DNA of 64,000 nucleotides from Gimesia chilikensis (lineage in GTDB: Bacteria > Planctomycetota > Planctomycetia > Planctomycetales > Planctomycetaceae), in assembly GCF_008329715.1 (NCBI RefSeq), contig NZ_VTSR01000006.1, positions 62,001 through 126,000 on the forward strand, read 5' to 3'. Position numbers and translations under genes: made by a program. The notes below the pieces were generated by a model. That model had not been told where the DNA came from, searched no databases, and was given only the letters and a program-made list of their open reading frames with translations. Below, piece by piece: positions 52,124 to 60,849 of this stretch; position 1 is the stretch's first letter; every line of letters begins with the position of its first letter.

Positions 52124-53281
52124 ATGAAACAGATCTCCCTTTTGACATTGGCACTCTTCCTCGCTCTGCCCCGACGGGCGGCAGAAGCCTGTATGAATTG
52201 CGTGAACAGTGTCACCGAGGTAAAGCTGCCCTATCTGAACTCCCTGCTCCTCGTCTTTACCGGCTGGCTCGTTCTCACGCTGATTTTCTGTCGTCCCCTG
52301 ACAAAAGGGACCAGGCGGTTTTACTATTTCGGAATCCCCTGCTTGATACTGGGAGTTCTGATGTTCGTTCCCCTGGGAATGGGTGTGCCCATCATTCTCT
52401 GCTGGATCATTTACCTGCCCTATCAGATCCTGCAGTTCTTCTCGACCAGACAGGAACGCATTCTCAGAAACTTCATTCCCCTCAGTGTCAATATCCTCGC
52501 ATTGCTCCTGTCGTTGACTCTGATCTTCGTCACCACAGCCCGGGCTAATACCACGCCGGAACTGATCAAATCGCTGGGAGGCATTTCCCCCTTCTATCCA
52601 GCGACTGTCCACCAGCAAATCACACGACTGTCCCAACGCGGTCCGGAAGTCGTTGCCCCTCTGAGCGATACCCTGGCTGCAAACTTCGAACGCTATGAGC
52701 AGGTCAGCGCTTACCCGACCGCACGCATGGCCTATTGCCTCAGGGAGATCGGCGGTCCCCAGGCGGAAGCAACGCTACAGCACATCATTGAACACCACAT
52801 GAATTTCGAGGACAGTTCCAGCGCGAAATGGGAAGCCGCGGTCTGTTGTCTATACGCTGAATGTGCCGGTGAACGGGCTGTTCCAGTACTCTCGGATCAA
52901 CTCAACCAGGCGGAGCGCAGTCAGAACCATTTCCAGAAACAAGTCGCCCTGATCGCGCTGGCTCGCACGCGGGATCAGACCGCCATCGAAACGGTTCTCA
53001 ATCACGTCCCCTTTTTACAGGAAGATCTGCAGGCTGATCTCACCAGCCGCTGGAGTGCTGCGATGATCAGCCTCACCCTGCAGGCACTCGCCGAAGGACA
53101 AGCCAGTCAGGACCTGATCCAAAGCCCCGTCTACCATCGCCTGATGCTGGGACTGCGACCGGAGCTGAAGTCCGAATCCGGCATTGTCTGGAATCAGCAA
53201 TGGGATGGCGAGTTAGACCCGGAGGCACTCAAAACGCACTGGTCAAGACTTCTGCAAAGCAAAAGAAGTGAAGCAGGATAG
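52124..53281 (+). CDS. multi-pass membrane protein with HEAT-like repeats
   Basis: A 385-residue protein. A signal-like hydrophobic start (1-22) precedes EACMNCVNSV, then three further helices at about 40-57, 72-112 and 125-143. From about 165 on, the chain is helical with HEAT-like units such as AYCLREIGGPQAEATLQHIIE, split at A, and AVPVLSDQLNQAER, which usually mediate protein contacts. It may be an envelope protein with a periplasmic repeat domain, but the topology is not certain. The ATG at 52124 is chosen because the signal-like segment starts there. Function is unknown. Confidence 0.72.
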   Translation: MKQISLLTLALFLALPRRAAEACMNCVNSVTEVKLPYLNSLLLVFTGWLVLTLIFCRPLTKGTRRFYYFGIPCLILGVLMFVPLGMGVPIILCWIIYLPYQILQFFSTRQERILRNFIPLSVNILALLLSLTLIFVTTARANTTPELIKSLGGISPFYPATVHQQITRLSQRGPEVVAPLSDTLAANFERYEQVSAYPTARMAYCLREIGGPQAEATLQHIIEHHMNFEDSSSAKWEAAVCCLYAECAGERAVPVLSDQLNQAERSQNHFQKQVALIALARTRDQTAIETVLNHVPFLQEDLQADLTSRWSAAMISLTLQALAEGQASQDLIQSPVYHRLMLGLRPELKSESGIVWNQQWDGELDPEALKTHWSRLLQSKRSEAG

Positions 53282-53402
53282 ACTCTGCGCCACTCGATTA
53301 AACTGGATTGCTAAATCATTGTTTGCGTCTTTCGAGTAAAACCGCCATAATCTATACATCAGCACACACGCAAACCTATCCTTTACAGACTCATCCATTT
53401 CT

Positions 53403-54488
53403 ATGACTATTCGCTTAAAACTGGTTGTTACAATATTACTCCTGACTTGCTTTTTGATCCCAATAGCAATCCTAAGTTGGGAAGGTTTAGAAAATCGATA
53501 TAAGATTGCAATTCAGGTTGCCAGCGCGGAACTCTCATTAGTTGCGATTTTCTATCTTGTTTCCTTTTTTTATACTCGACATGCATCCATAGCAGATAGA
53601 GATCAAAATGAATCAACCGAGTTCCCTGCCCATGATTTCGGAAAACTGATCGGTATTTCGCTTGTCTTTTTAAGTATATTTTTTTTGCTGGCAACTGCTG
53701 TACTGCTTGAGAAACATAATCGATACCTCGATTCTCAACTGGAGTTTCAGTTCAAACAACAGGCATTGATCAGAAAACAGACTGAGTTCGGGATAACAGC
53801 AGCTAAGCAGGCCAAACGAAGACAGCTACTGGATACCCTTTATCAAGAACGAGACCCCAAGGATCAATCAATACCAGAGCTCTATGGAACATCTTTCGGA
53901 AAACATTCCCCAAGGCTTCCGAAAGCCGATTTACGATCCAGACAGGAAGCAGTCCTTGAATTCATTAAATTGGAAAGGGATCTTGGAAAAGAAATTGATC
54001 TAAGTAGGGCCTTCCTCAACAATCTTGACCTCGGAAAATACAGACTCAAAAGACACCACCTTGAAGGTGCCTTGCAAGGCGCTAATTTTGAAGCAGCTCG
54101 TTTGGCAGGTACCAATTTTAAGGAAACAAATTTACGAGGAGCGATTTTCCGAGGAAGTAATCTGGAGTCAGCACGTTTTTCCAGCTCCGATTTAACCGGA
54201 GCAGATCTTCGGGCCTCAAATCTTGAGGGAGTAATTTTTTCTGAGACTCGACTGGCTGGCGCTCGATTGTATGGATCCTATATTAAACTGACCATATTTT
54301 TTGATTCGTTTCTGGACGGCGCAATTGTGCGTTCTCCTAAGTGGATTGAGAATTATATGAAGATTTCACCCAAATTTACTATCTTTCGCTTAGATCATTA
54401 CAAACTCGTAAAACAACAAGACGAATCGGGAAACACTATCTATGTCTTCGACGGACAAGACCCGGTTCTGCTGGCTAAAAAACCTTAG
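53403..54488 (+). CDS. pentapeptide-repeat membrane protein
   Basis: A 361-residue protein with hydrophobic helices at about 8-26, 38-57 and 80-103, a charged coiled region (about 110-190), and a C-terminal run of pentapeptide repeats (about 200-300), in which ANFEA, TNFKE, ANLRG-like units recur every five residues. Pentapeptide repeats form a right-handed beta-helix. The gene is clearly richer in A and T than its neighbours, with many AAA, AAT and TTT codons, which suggests recent transfer or weak expression. Function is unknown; some relatives protect gyrase, but membrane-bound ones are uncharacterised. Confidence 0.82.
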   Translation: MTIRLKLVVTILLLTCFLIPIAILSWEGLENRYKIAIQVASAELSLVAIFYLVSFFYTRHASIADRDQNESTEFPAHDFGKLIGISLVFLSIFFLLATAVLLEKHNRYLDSQLEFQFKQQALIRKQTEFGITAAKQAKRRQLLDTLYQERDPKDQSIPELYGTSFGKHSPRLPKADLRSRQEAVLEFIKLERDLGKEIDLSRAFLNNLDLGKYRLKRHHLEGALQGANFEAARLAGTNFKETNLRGAIFRGSNLESARFSSSDLTGADLRASNLEGVIFSETRLAGARLYGSYIKLTIFFDSFLDGAIVRSPKWIENYMKISPKFTIFRLDHYKLVKQQDESGNTIYVFDGQDPVLLAKKP

Positions 54489-54523
54489 TCTGAACTCAAT
54501 TGACCAATATGAAATTGAACTCG

Positions 54524-57500
54524 CTAATCTTCCACGCCCGCCCAGTGAGGATCATCGAGTCCCAGGTTCATCTTGAATTCCTTGTAAGCCACAAACAGCA
54601 CGGGCACCACGAACAGCGTAATTAGCTCGACAGTCATCCCGCCGACCACCGGCCAGGCCATCGCCTTGGCCACATCGGAGCCGCGACCGGTCGAAAAGAT
54701 CACGGGCATCAATGCGATAATCGTGGTAAACGTTGTCATCAGACAGGGGCGAATCCGCTTGAGCCCTGCCTGCACTGCCGCATTGCGAATATCCTCGCTG
54801 GTGTTGAGTCGCTTCCGGGTGAATACCTGATCAAGATATGTTGCCATCACCACGCCATCATCAACGGCGATACCAAACAGGGCAATAAAGCCAACCCAGA
54901 CTGCCGTGTTAATCTCAATCTGGTTCCAGCCCAGAAAGATCATACCACCGGCAAACGCGACCGGTATCCCGGCAAACACGGTCAGCGCGATCGATAGATT
55001 GCGGAACTGCAGATAGATAATAAACAGGTTGGTGAAGATCACCAGGGGCACCACCCACATCAGCCGCTGGTTGGCTTCAATCTGGTTCTGAAACGATCCG
55101 ACTGCCTGCAGTGCGTAACCCGCCGGCAGATCCAGCGAACCTTCCTGCTGCGCAGTCCGCAGGCTGTTTTCAACGGTATCCACGGTTTCCAGAGCCCCTT
55201 CCTGCCCCGAAGGAGAGAAAGAGACGTAAGCCACCAGTCGTGCGTCTTCACTATTGATCACGCCGGGGCCCCAGGTTGTCTTCATCTCTGCCAGCAACGA
55301 AAGCGGAATGATCTCTCCCGATTGTGTGACCACGGGCAGTCGATTCAGTTCGTCAATCTGTTCCCGCAGGTTTCTTTCATAACGGACACGGATCGGATAG
55401 CGTTCGCGACCCTCGACAGTCCGCGTTACGTTAGATCCCCCCAGTGCCGTTTCAATCACCTCATTCACCATCGCGGTCGACATCCCGTATCGGGCCGCAG
55501 TCTCCCGACTCACATCAAATTCGACATAAGGTTTACCCAGCACAATATCCGGATTTACAGTTGCGGCATTGACCTGGGGGATCTGCTTGAGATGATCGGC
55601 CACAGCGATCGAAGCTTGCGCAAGACCATCCAGGCTGTCGCCGTAAATTCGGATTGCCATCGACGCCTTGATCCCGCTCTGCAACATCACCACACGCCCT
55701 TCGATCGGCTGTAGTGGAGATGCGGGTGTCACACCGGGCAATGTTGCGACCGCGTTGATCTGATCCCAGATATCGTTGGTAGTCACACCGGGCCGCCACT
55801 GATCGACGGGCTTAAGCATGACGTATGTTTCAATCATGGCCGCGGGAGCGGGATCGAGGGCCGACTCAATCCGGCCGATTTTCCCCAGCACGTTTTCAAC
55901 CTCGGGAATCTCACTGATTAACGCATCCTGTGTCTGCAACACTTCCATCGCCTGGGAAAAGCTGGCTGCAGGATAGAGCGTCGGCATATAGAACCAGCTC
56001 CCTTCATCGAGGGCAATCCAGTCATTCGTTGACAGTCCGGGAAACATGTGCTTCACCTCAACCCAGCCAGGCACTTCGTTGGGCTCGACACCCAGAGCCC
56101 GGGCTCCTTTTTCGAGAGGCTTCAGCACGGCTGGCATACCAATCCAGCTTCCCAGACCGAGCAGCACGATCAGTGTGGGGCCAGTGAAGAACAGGTACTT
56201 ATGTCGCATGAAAAAGCGGAGCGTGGGTTCGTATAAATAATGAATCAGCCGCGCAACCGGGTTTTCATCGACAGGACGCAATCGTTCTCCCAGCAGCCAG
56301 AAACAGCTGATTCCCGCCAGCCCCACTGCAATCAGCGTCAGCACCGGTAAACTCAATGGCAACCACCGTTGGAAATCTGAACCGAAAGACCAGGTCAGAA
56401 TTCCACAAACCAGCGCGAACACGACCGACACAATCAGGCGTTGTCTCCAGGGCCTGGGATTCGAATTCAGAAACAGTCGACTCAACAGGGGAACGAGCGT
56501 GATCGCCACAATCAGGGCCGCGGTAATCGAGAAAGTTTTCGTCCAGGCCAGCGGCGCAAACAGTTTGTAATCCCGTCCGGTCAACATGAAGACGGGAAAG
56601 AAACTGACAACTGTGGTCATCACCGCCGTCACGACCGCCGGGGCGACTTCGGACGCCGCTTCATAAATCACACGTAGCCGCTGCTCCTTGCCCCCGGGAC
56701 GCCCTTCCGTTTCCCACTGGGCCAACGCATCGTAGATCGACTCGGAAATCACAATCCCCATATCCACCATCGTCCCAATCGCGATCGCGATCCCCGCTAA
56801 TGACATGATATTTGCATCAATACCAAACACGTTCATCGCGATAAACGCCATCAACACGGCAATAGGGAGTGTGATTGCCACCACCAGGCTGGCCCGCAAA
56901 TGCAACAGGAACAGCAGAATCACCACCGCAGTGATGATCACTTCCTGAGTCAACGCGTCGGTCAGCGTTGCAATCGTTTCGTTGATCAGGCCGGTACGAT
57001 CGTAGACCAGTTTGAAATTGACGCCCTTCAGCCCCGGTTCAATCTGGGCCATCTTGGCTTTGACGCGATCGATCACCTTGCGGGGATTTTCGCCGAACCG
57101 CATCACGACGACGCCCCCCACTGCTTCGACGCCATTTAAATCGATAGCGCCTCGACGAAATTCCGGCCCGAGTTGTACCCGGCCCAGATCGCGAATCCGG
57201 ATAGGCACGCCTTCCTCAGAACGAATGACGGTTTGTTCGATATCACCGACCGCCTTCTCGGTGCTCTGTTCGGCGCCAATAAAACCGCGTCCCCGGATAA
57301 TGAATTCCATCCCTCCGGATTCCACCGTCTTCGCCCCCACATCGATGTTCGATTTACGAACGGCATCGATCACCTGATTCAGGGGAATATTGTGAAACCG
57401 CAGTTTATCCGGATCGATTTCGATCTGATACTGCCGCACATAACCGCCCACGCTGGCAACTTCACTGACTCCAGGCACCGCCTGCAGTTCGTATTTGACC

Positions 57501-57985
57501 ACAAAATCCTGCAGGCTCCGCAACTCCGCCAGATTCATTCCCGGCGGTGGTTCGAGCGTGTAATACAACACCTGGCCGAGCCCGGTGGCATCCGGTCCCA
57601 GAGTCGGCACCACGCCCTCTGGCAGCAGGGCCGCCGCGGTTCCCAGTTGTTCAGCGACCCGCGAACGGGCCCAGTAGAAATCGGTACTGTCTTTAAAAGT
57701 GACCTGCACGAAGCTGTAACCGAACAGACTTTTCCCCCGCACCGACTCGGCATCGGGAACTGCCAGCATCGACACCGACAGCGGGTAAGTCACTTGATCT
57801 TCCACATCTTTCGGAGAACGTCCCGGCCAGGCCGTAAAGATAATCACCTGGTTCTCGCCGATGTTGGGAATCGCATCGATGGGCACATCCCGAACGCTCA
57901 TCCAGCCAAAACCGACCAGAACTGCAGTCACGCAGAACATGATCAGCGGCTCACGAATACTGAAACGAATCAGGGCACGCAGCAT
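54524..57985 (-). CDS. cusA: CusA/CzcA family heavy-metal RND efflux pump
   Basis: A 1,153-residue inner-membrane pump of the heavy-metal-efflux RND family. FCVTAVLVGFGWMSVRDVPIDAIPNIGENQV and following text, read from residues 17 to 47, is the standard opening, with the pore loop NIGENQVIIFTAWPGRSPKDV after it. GIAIAIGTMVDMGIVISES carries the proton-relay Asp of helix 4, and FIALFGIAVDDGVVMATYLDQ, split at D, the second repeat's motif. Its partners are CusB and the TolC-type channel in the same operon. The co-encoded heavy-metal-binding domains point to copper or silver over zinc or cobalt. The gap to CusB is 3 bases. Confidence 0.94.
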   Translation of the reverse strand: MLRALIRFSIREPLIMFCVTAVLVGFGWMSVRDVPIDAIPNIGENQVIIFTAWPGRSPKDVEDQVTYPLSVSMLAVPDAESVRGKSLFGYSFVQVTFKDSTDFYWARSRVAEQLGTAAALLPEGVVPTLGPDATGLGQVLYYTLEPPPGMNLAELRSLQDFVVKYELQAVPGVSEVASVGGYVRQYQIEIDPDKLRFHNIPLNQVIDAVRKSNIDVGAKTVESGGMEFIIRGRGFIGAEQSTEKAVGDIEQTVIRSEEGVPIRIRDLGRVQLGPEFRRGAIDLNGVEAVGGVVVMRFGENPRKVIDRVKAKMAQIEPGLKGVNFKLVYDRTGLINETIATLTDALTQEVIITAVVILLFLLHLRASLVVAITLPIAVLMAFIAMNVFGIDANIMSLAGIAIAIGTMVDMGIVISESIYDALAQWETEGRPGGKEQRLRVIYEAASEVAPAVVTAVMTTVVSFFPVFMLTGRDYKLFAPLAWTKTFSITAALIVAITLVPLLSRLFLNSNPRPWRQRLIVSVVFALVCGILTWSFGSDFQRWLPLSLPVLTLIAVGLAGISCFWLLGERLRPVDENPVARLIHYLYEPTLRFFMRHKYLFFTGPTLIVLLGLGSWIGMPAVLKPLEKGARALGVEPNEVPGWVEVKHMFPGLSTNDWIALDEGSWFYMPTLYPAASFSQAMEVLQTQDALISEIPEVENVLGKIGRIESALDPAPAAMIETYVMLKPVDQWRPGVTTNDIWDQINAVATLPGVTPASPLQPIEGRVVMLQSGIKASMAIRIYGDSLDGLAQASIAVADHLKQIPQVNAATVNPDIVLGKPYVEFDVSRETAARYGMSTAMVNEVIETALGGSNVTRTVEGRERYPIRVRYERNLREQIDELNRLPVVTQSGEIIPLSLLAEMKTTWGPGVINSEDARLVAYVSFSPSGQEGALETVDTVENSLRTAQQEGSLDLPAGYALQAVGSFQNQIEANQRLMWVVPLVIFTNLFIIYLQFRNLSIALTVFAGIPVAFAGGMIFLGWNQIEINTAVWVGFIALFGIAVDDGVVMATYLDQVFTRKRLNTSEDIRNAAVQAGLKRIRPCLMTTFTTIIALMPVIFSTGRGSDVAKAMAWPVVGGMTVELITLFVVPVLFVAYKEFKMNLGLDDPHWAGVED

Positions 57986-57988
57986 GAC

Positions 57989-60088
57989 TTATTTTCCTCC
58001 CTGATCTGAATTCGGTTGCTGATTCGGTTTCGCTTCTCCTGCAGGAGGCAGCTCCGATTTCTTCTCCGCTTTCCCGGTCGGGGCGAAAGTCTCCACCAGT
58101 TCTCCACAGCGCAACATCTGGCTGCCGAAATAGGGATTCACGAGTTTGAGATCCGGCTGCAACCAGTCGCCGCCCCCCTCGGGAACCATGGGACAGTAGA
58201 AGTGCTGATAAGCCTCTTTCGCTGTCGCACCTCGCACCTGTGTTGCCAGTTTCACCACCGCATGGCTGATCGGTTTGAATTTCTGGCGGGCCTCTTTCAG
58301 CGAAAGATGATGCAGATGCGCCGCGTTCTCAGCGATCTGTTGCAGTTCCTGTCTGACAGTTGAACTCAGCTTAGCATCCTGAGCCAGTTGAGCAGCCAGT
58401 TTCTGTAAGGTGGTCGCCTCCGATTCGTTCACAGGTTGATCACCGGCAAACTGTTTCTGAATCTTGAAATAAGCCGCATACAGTTTTTCTAACTGCGTAC
58501 CGGTCTCCCCTGCGAGCTTTTCAATCTGAATCGAATCAAACTTCAAGGGCCCTTTTTTCTCTTTCGATTTTTTATCCGGCTGATATTTCGTTGGATCAAT
58601 CAGGCTTGGCTTCCCCGAAAGCTGCATCTGGGAATCGATCAGGAAATTACCCGATGTGGCGACCTGTTCTCCCGGTTTGACTCCGTCCAGAATCACCGCA
58701 GTGTCCCCCAGCATCGGACCGAGTGTCACATTTCGGAGTTCAAATCGGCCCGGCTTCGTTTCGACATACACAACACTGTGATCGCCGGCCATCAGCACCG
58801 CGGACCGGGGCACGGTTAGTGCCTGTTTCTGTTTCACAGGCTCCTGGCTGTAGCCAAATCGTGAAGTGGGTACTAATTTCATCCCACAGATGGGACAGTC
58901 TCCTGGCTGGTCCCGGATGACCTGGGGATGCATCGGACTGATCCACTTCCCTGCCAGCTCCGCATCGTAAACGGCCCCTTGGGGACCGATGGGAACTGTA
59001 ATCTGTGCCTTGGCATAATCGCCCGGCCTGAGCTGTCCATGCTCGTTACTGAATTCCACCCGCACACCAACAGTTCGTCGCTGGGGATTCACTGTTGGAT
59101 CGATAAACACGACCCGCCCCTTCAGAGTTTTACCAGGTAATGACTGCAGCTCGGCATCTACCTGCTGACCAAAGCGGATGCGGGCGGCATCTTCGGGATA
59201 GAGTTCCAGCATCAGCCAGACCGTCGTCAGATTGGCGATCCGATAAATGGGCTCCCCCGCTTTGATGTACTTCCCTTCTTCGGCCAGTTTTTCTGTGACG
59301 GTCCCCCCCATCGGAGCGTAAATTGTTAGTCGCGACTCTGCCTTACCGGAAGAGAGCAGCTGCTGAATCTGCTCGTCCGTCATCCCCAGTTCCACCAGTT
59401 TCTGCCTGGAATTCGCGACCAGTTTTTCCTGTGCCTCGCGCACCACACCCAACGCTGCGGAACTCATTTTCTTGAGTGCGTTGCGGGCTTCCAGCAATTC
59501 CACTTGAGCCGAATACAATTCAGGACTGTAGACAATCGCCAGATGGTCCCCCTTGTCTACTTCGATGCCGGTATAATCGGCGAACAGTTTTTCGATCCGT
59601 CCATCGATATAAGCGGCGATTGTGGCCTGCCGACTCTCATCGATTTCAATCGAGCCGATGGTTTCAATCGTCGAGTTGACTGCCTGCGTCTTCACTTCCG
59701 CTGTCTGTATATTAGCCAGACGACGCTGCGCCGGTTCAATCGTCACCGCCAGCTCATCAATGTTGGCCCCCTTCTTCGCTGCCGGCACCAGTTCCATCCC
59801 ACAAATGGGACAGCGTCCCGGTTTGGGCTGGCGGATCTGGGGGTGCATGGGGCAGGTATAGATCGTTTCCTTACCCCCTTCGCTGGTCGACGCAGTGGTC
59901 GATGTGCCCGACTGGATCCAGCCGACTCTCTGTGCCAGGCCCACCAGTACAATCAGTAACAGTCCCACCGCCAGAAACAGGGCGGTCGGCAGTATTTTTC
60001 TCAACCACCAGCGGGCAGATTTGCCTTCGGGGTGTGGTTTTGTGTCTGGTGAGTTCTGTGGTTGATCATTAGTTGAAGATGAAGTCAT
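57989..60088 (-). CDS. cusB: CusB-type membrane fusion protein with two metal-binding domains
   Basis: A 699-residue periplasmic adaptor, much longer than E. coli CusB (407 residues). A membrane anchor (about 32-53) precedes a first heavy-metal-binding domain, YTCPMHPQI and CPICGMELVP (77-102). The adaptor core with HlyD-like helices and barrel runs to about 370, then a second metal domain (ISPMHPQVI and CPICGMKLVP), another barrel segment, and from about 505 a DUF3347 region that ends with FYCPMVPEGGGDWLQ and NPYFGSQMLRCG. The multiple Cys/Met/His modules suggest capture of copper or silver before transfer to CusA. The gene lies between the small Cys-rich gene and cusA. Confidence 0.92.
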   Translation of the reverse strand: MTSSSTNDQPQNSPDTKPHPEGKSARWWLRKILPTALFLAVGLLLIVLVGLAQRVGWIQSGTSTTASTSEGGKETIYTCPMHPQIRQPKPGRCPICGMELVPAAKKGANIDELAVTIEPAQRRLANIQTAEVKTQAVNSTIETIGSIEIDESRQATIAAYIDGRIEKLFADYTGIEVDKGDHLAIVYSPELYSAQVELLEARNALKKMSSAALGVVREAQEKLVANSRQKLVELGMTDEQIQQLLSSGKAESRLTIYAPMGGTVTEKLAEEGKYIKAGEPIYRIANLTTVWLMLELYPEDAARIRFGQQVDAELQSLPGKTLKGRVVFIDPTVNPQRRTVGVRVEFSNEHGQLRPGDYAKAQITVPIGPQGAVYDAELAGKWISPMHPQVIRDQPGDCPICGMKLVPTSRFGYSQEPVKQKQALTVPRSAVLMAGDHSVVYVETKPGRFELRNVTLGPMLGDTAVILDGVKPGEQVATSGNFLIDSQMQLSGKPSLIDPTKYQPDKKSKEKKGPLKFDSIQIEKLAGETGTQLEKLYAAYFKIQKQFAGDQPVNESEATTLQKLAAQLAQDAKLSSTVRQELQQIAENAAHLHHLSLKEARQKFKPISHAVVKLATQVRGATAKEAYQHFYCPMVPEGGGDWLQPDLKLVNPYFGSQMLRCGELVETFAPTGKAEKKSELPPAGEAKPNQQPNSDQGGK

Positions 60089-60228
60089 CTTGCGTTTCCC
60101 GGTTTTCTAAAAGAGCGACCAGCCGGTTGTTAACAACCAGCGGTGGACCGTGCCGGATGAACCGGCCAGCCGCCCTGTTTCTCTGGAAATTCAGTCTGAA
60201 ACTGATGCATACGACAAAGAGCGGAACA

Positions 60229-60251
60229 TCTCTGTAACGTCATGACAGAGA
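60229..60251 (-). other. intergenic hairpin before cusB
   Basis: TCTCTGT (60229-60235) and ACAGAGA (60245-60251) form a 7-bp stem around a 9-base loop between the small Cys-rich gene and cusB. It may stabilise or partition the operon mRNA. No further signal is evident in this 223-base gap. Confidence 0.3.
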
Positions 60252-60311
60252 CTTACTGGAAAGAGGGGCGCAGCGAGACTCTTTTTACGATAAGAGGTGC
60301 GCCGGGAGCAA

Positions 60312-60770
60312 TCAGGTCAGCGAGACACAGAACAGCAGTTGCGCAAAATGCGAAGGGCTGCCGTGATCCTGCCTCTCATGTCGGGCAGGACGAATTGCAG
60401 ATGCATCGGAAAACAGGCCTGTAACCGGGGGTGTGGCCAGCACGCTGACCAGGGAAACGGGAGTCTGCTGTGACGTCGTCTGTTCCGGTAGAGCGGGGGC
60501 GGTGCTTTTCTGAACACACTGACAACGAGCGTGCAGCTGACCACAAGTAGTCTCGCTGGATTCCTCTTCTGCAGACTCAGTGGTAGCCTGTGTCTGTTGT
60601 TGGCAACAAGACATCTCAGTGGTATCGGACACGTGGTCAATCGCTACTGCCTGGCGATTACAGCGGCTCTGCAGACAACAGCAGCCGAACAGAGAAGACG
60701 CACCCAAGGCCTGCGCACACAACATCACTGTGGTGATCCAGATCAACAGGATTTGACAGGCAGACGCCAT
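60312..60770 (-). CDS. exported cysteine-rich small protein in the copper operon
   Basis: A 152-residue protein with an N-terminal hydrophobic segment (about 5-24) of signal or anchor type. The mature part is unusually rich in cysteine: GCCCLQSRC near 29-37, MSCCQQQTQ, TTCGQLHARCQC, thirteen or so Cys in all, together with several His. The pattern suggests periplasmic binding of Cu(I) or Ag(I). It lies between the tolC-type gene and cusB, in the place where other copper operons carry the small metal chaperone CusF, but it does not resemble CusF. I do not recognise a family. Confidence 0.72.
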   Translation of the reverse strand: MASACQILLIWITTVMLCAQALGASSLFGCCCLQSRCNRQAVAIDHVSDTTEMSCCQQQTQATTESAEEESSETTCGQLHARCQCVQKSTAPALPEQTTSQQTPVSLVSVLATPPVTGLFSDASAIRPARHERQDHGSPSHFAQLLFCVSLT

Positions 60771-60786
60771 CGAAGGCTCCAGAAAT

Positions 60787-60831
60787 AACAGGACATCAGA
60801 CTCTTATATCAATATAGAGTCTGAGCCTGTT
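60787..60831 (-). other. long imperfect hairpin between tolC-type and Cys-rich genes
   Basis: AACAGG/CCTGTT (60787-60792, 60826-60831) encloses CAGACTCT/AGAGTCTG (60797-60804, 60816-60823) with an 11-base loop. It sits in the 79-base gap, directly upstream of the ribosome binding site of the Cys-rich gene. No T-tract follows, so a role in mRNA stability or translation is more likely than termination. Confidence 0.5.
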
Positions 60832-60849
60832 GAAGTCTACCCGGATTTT

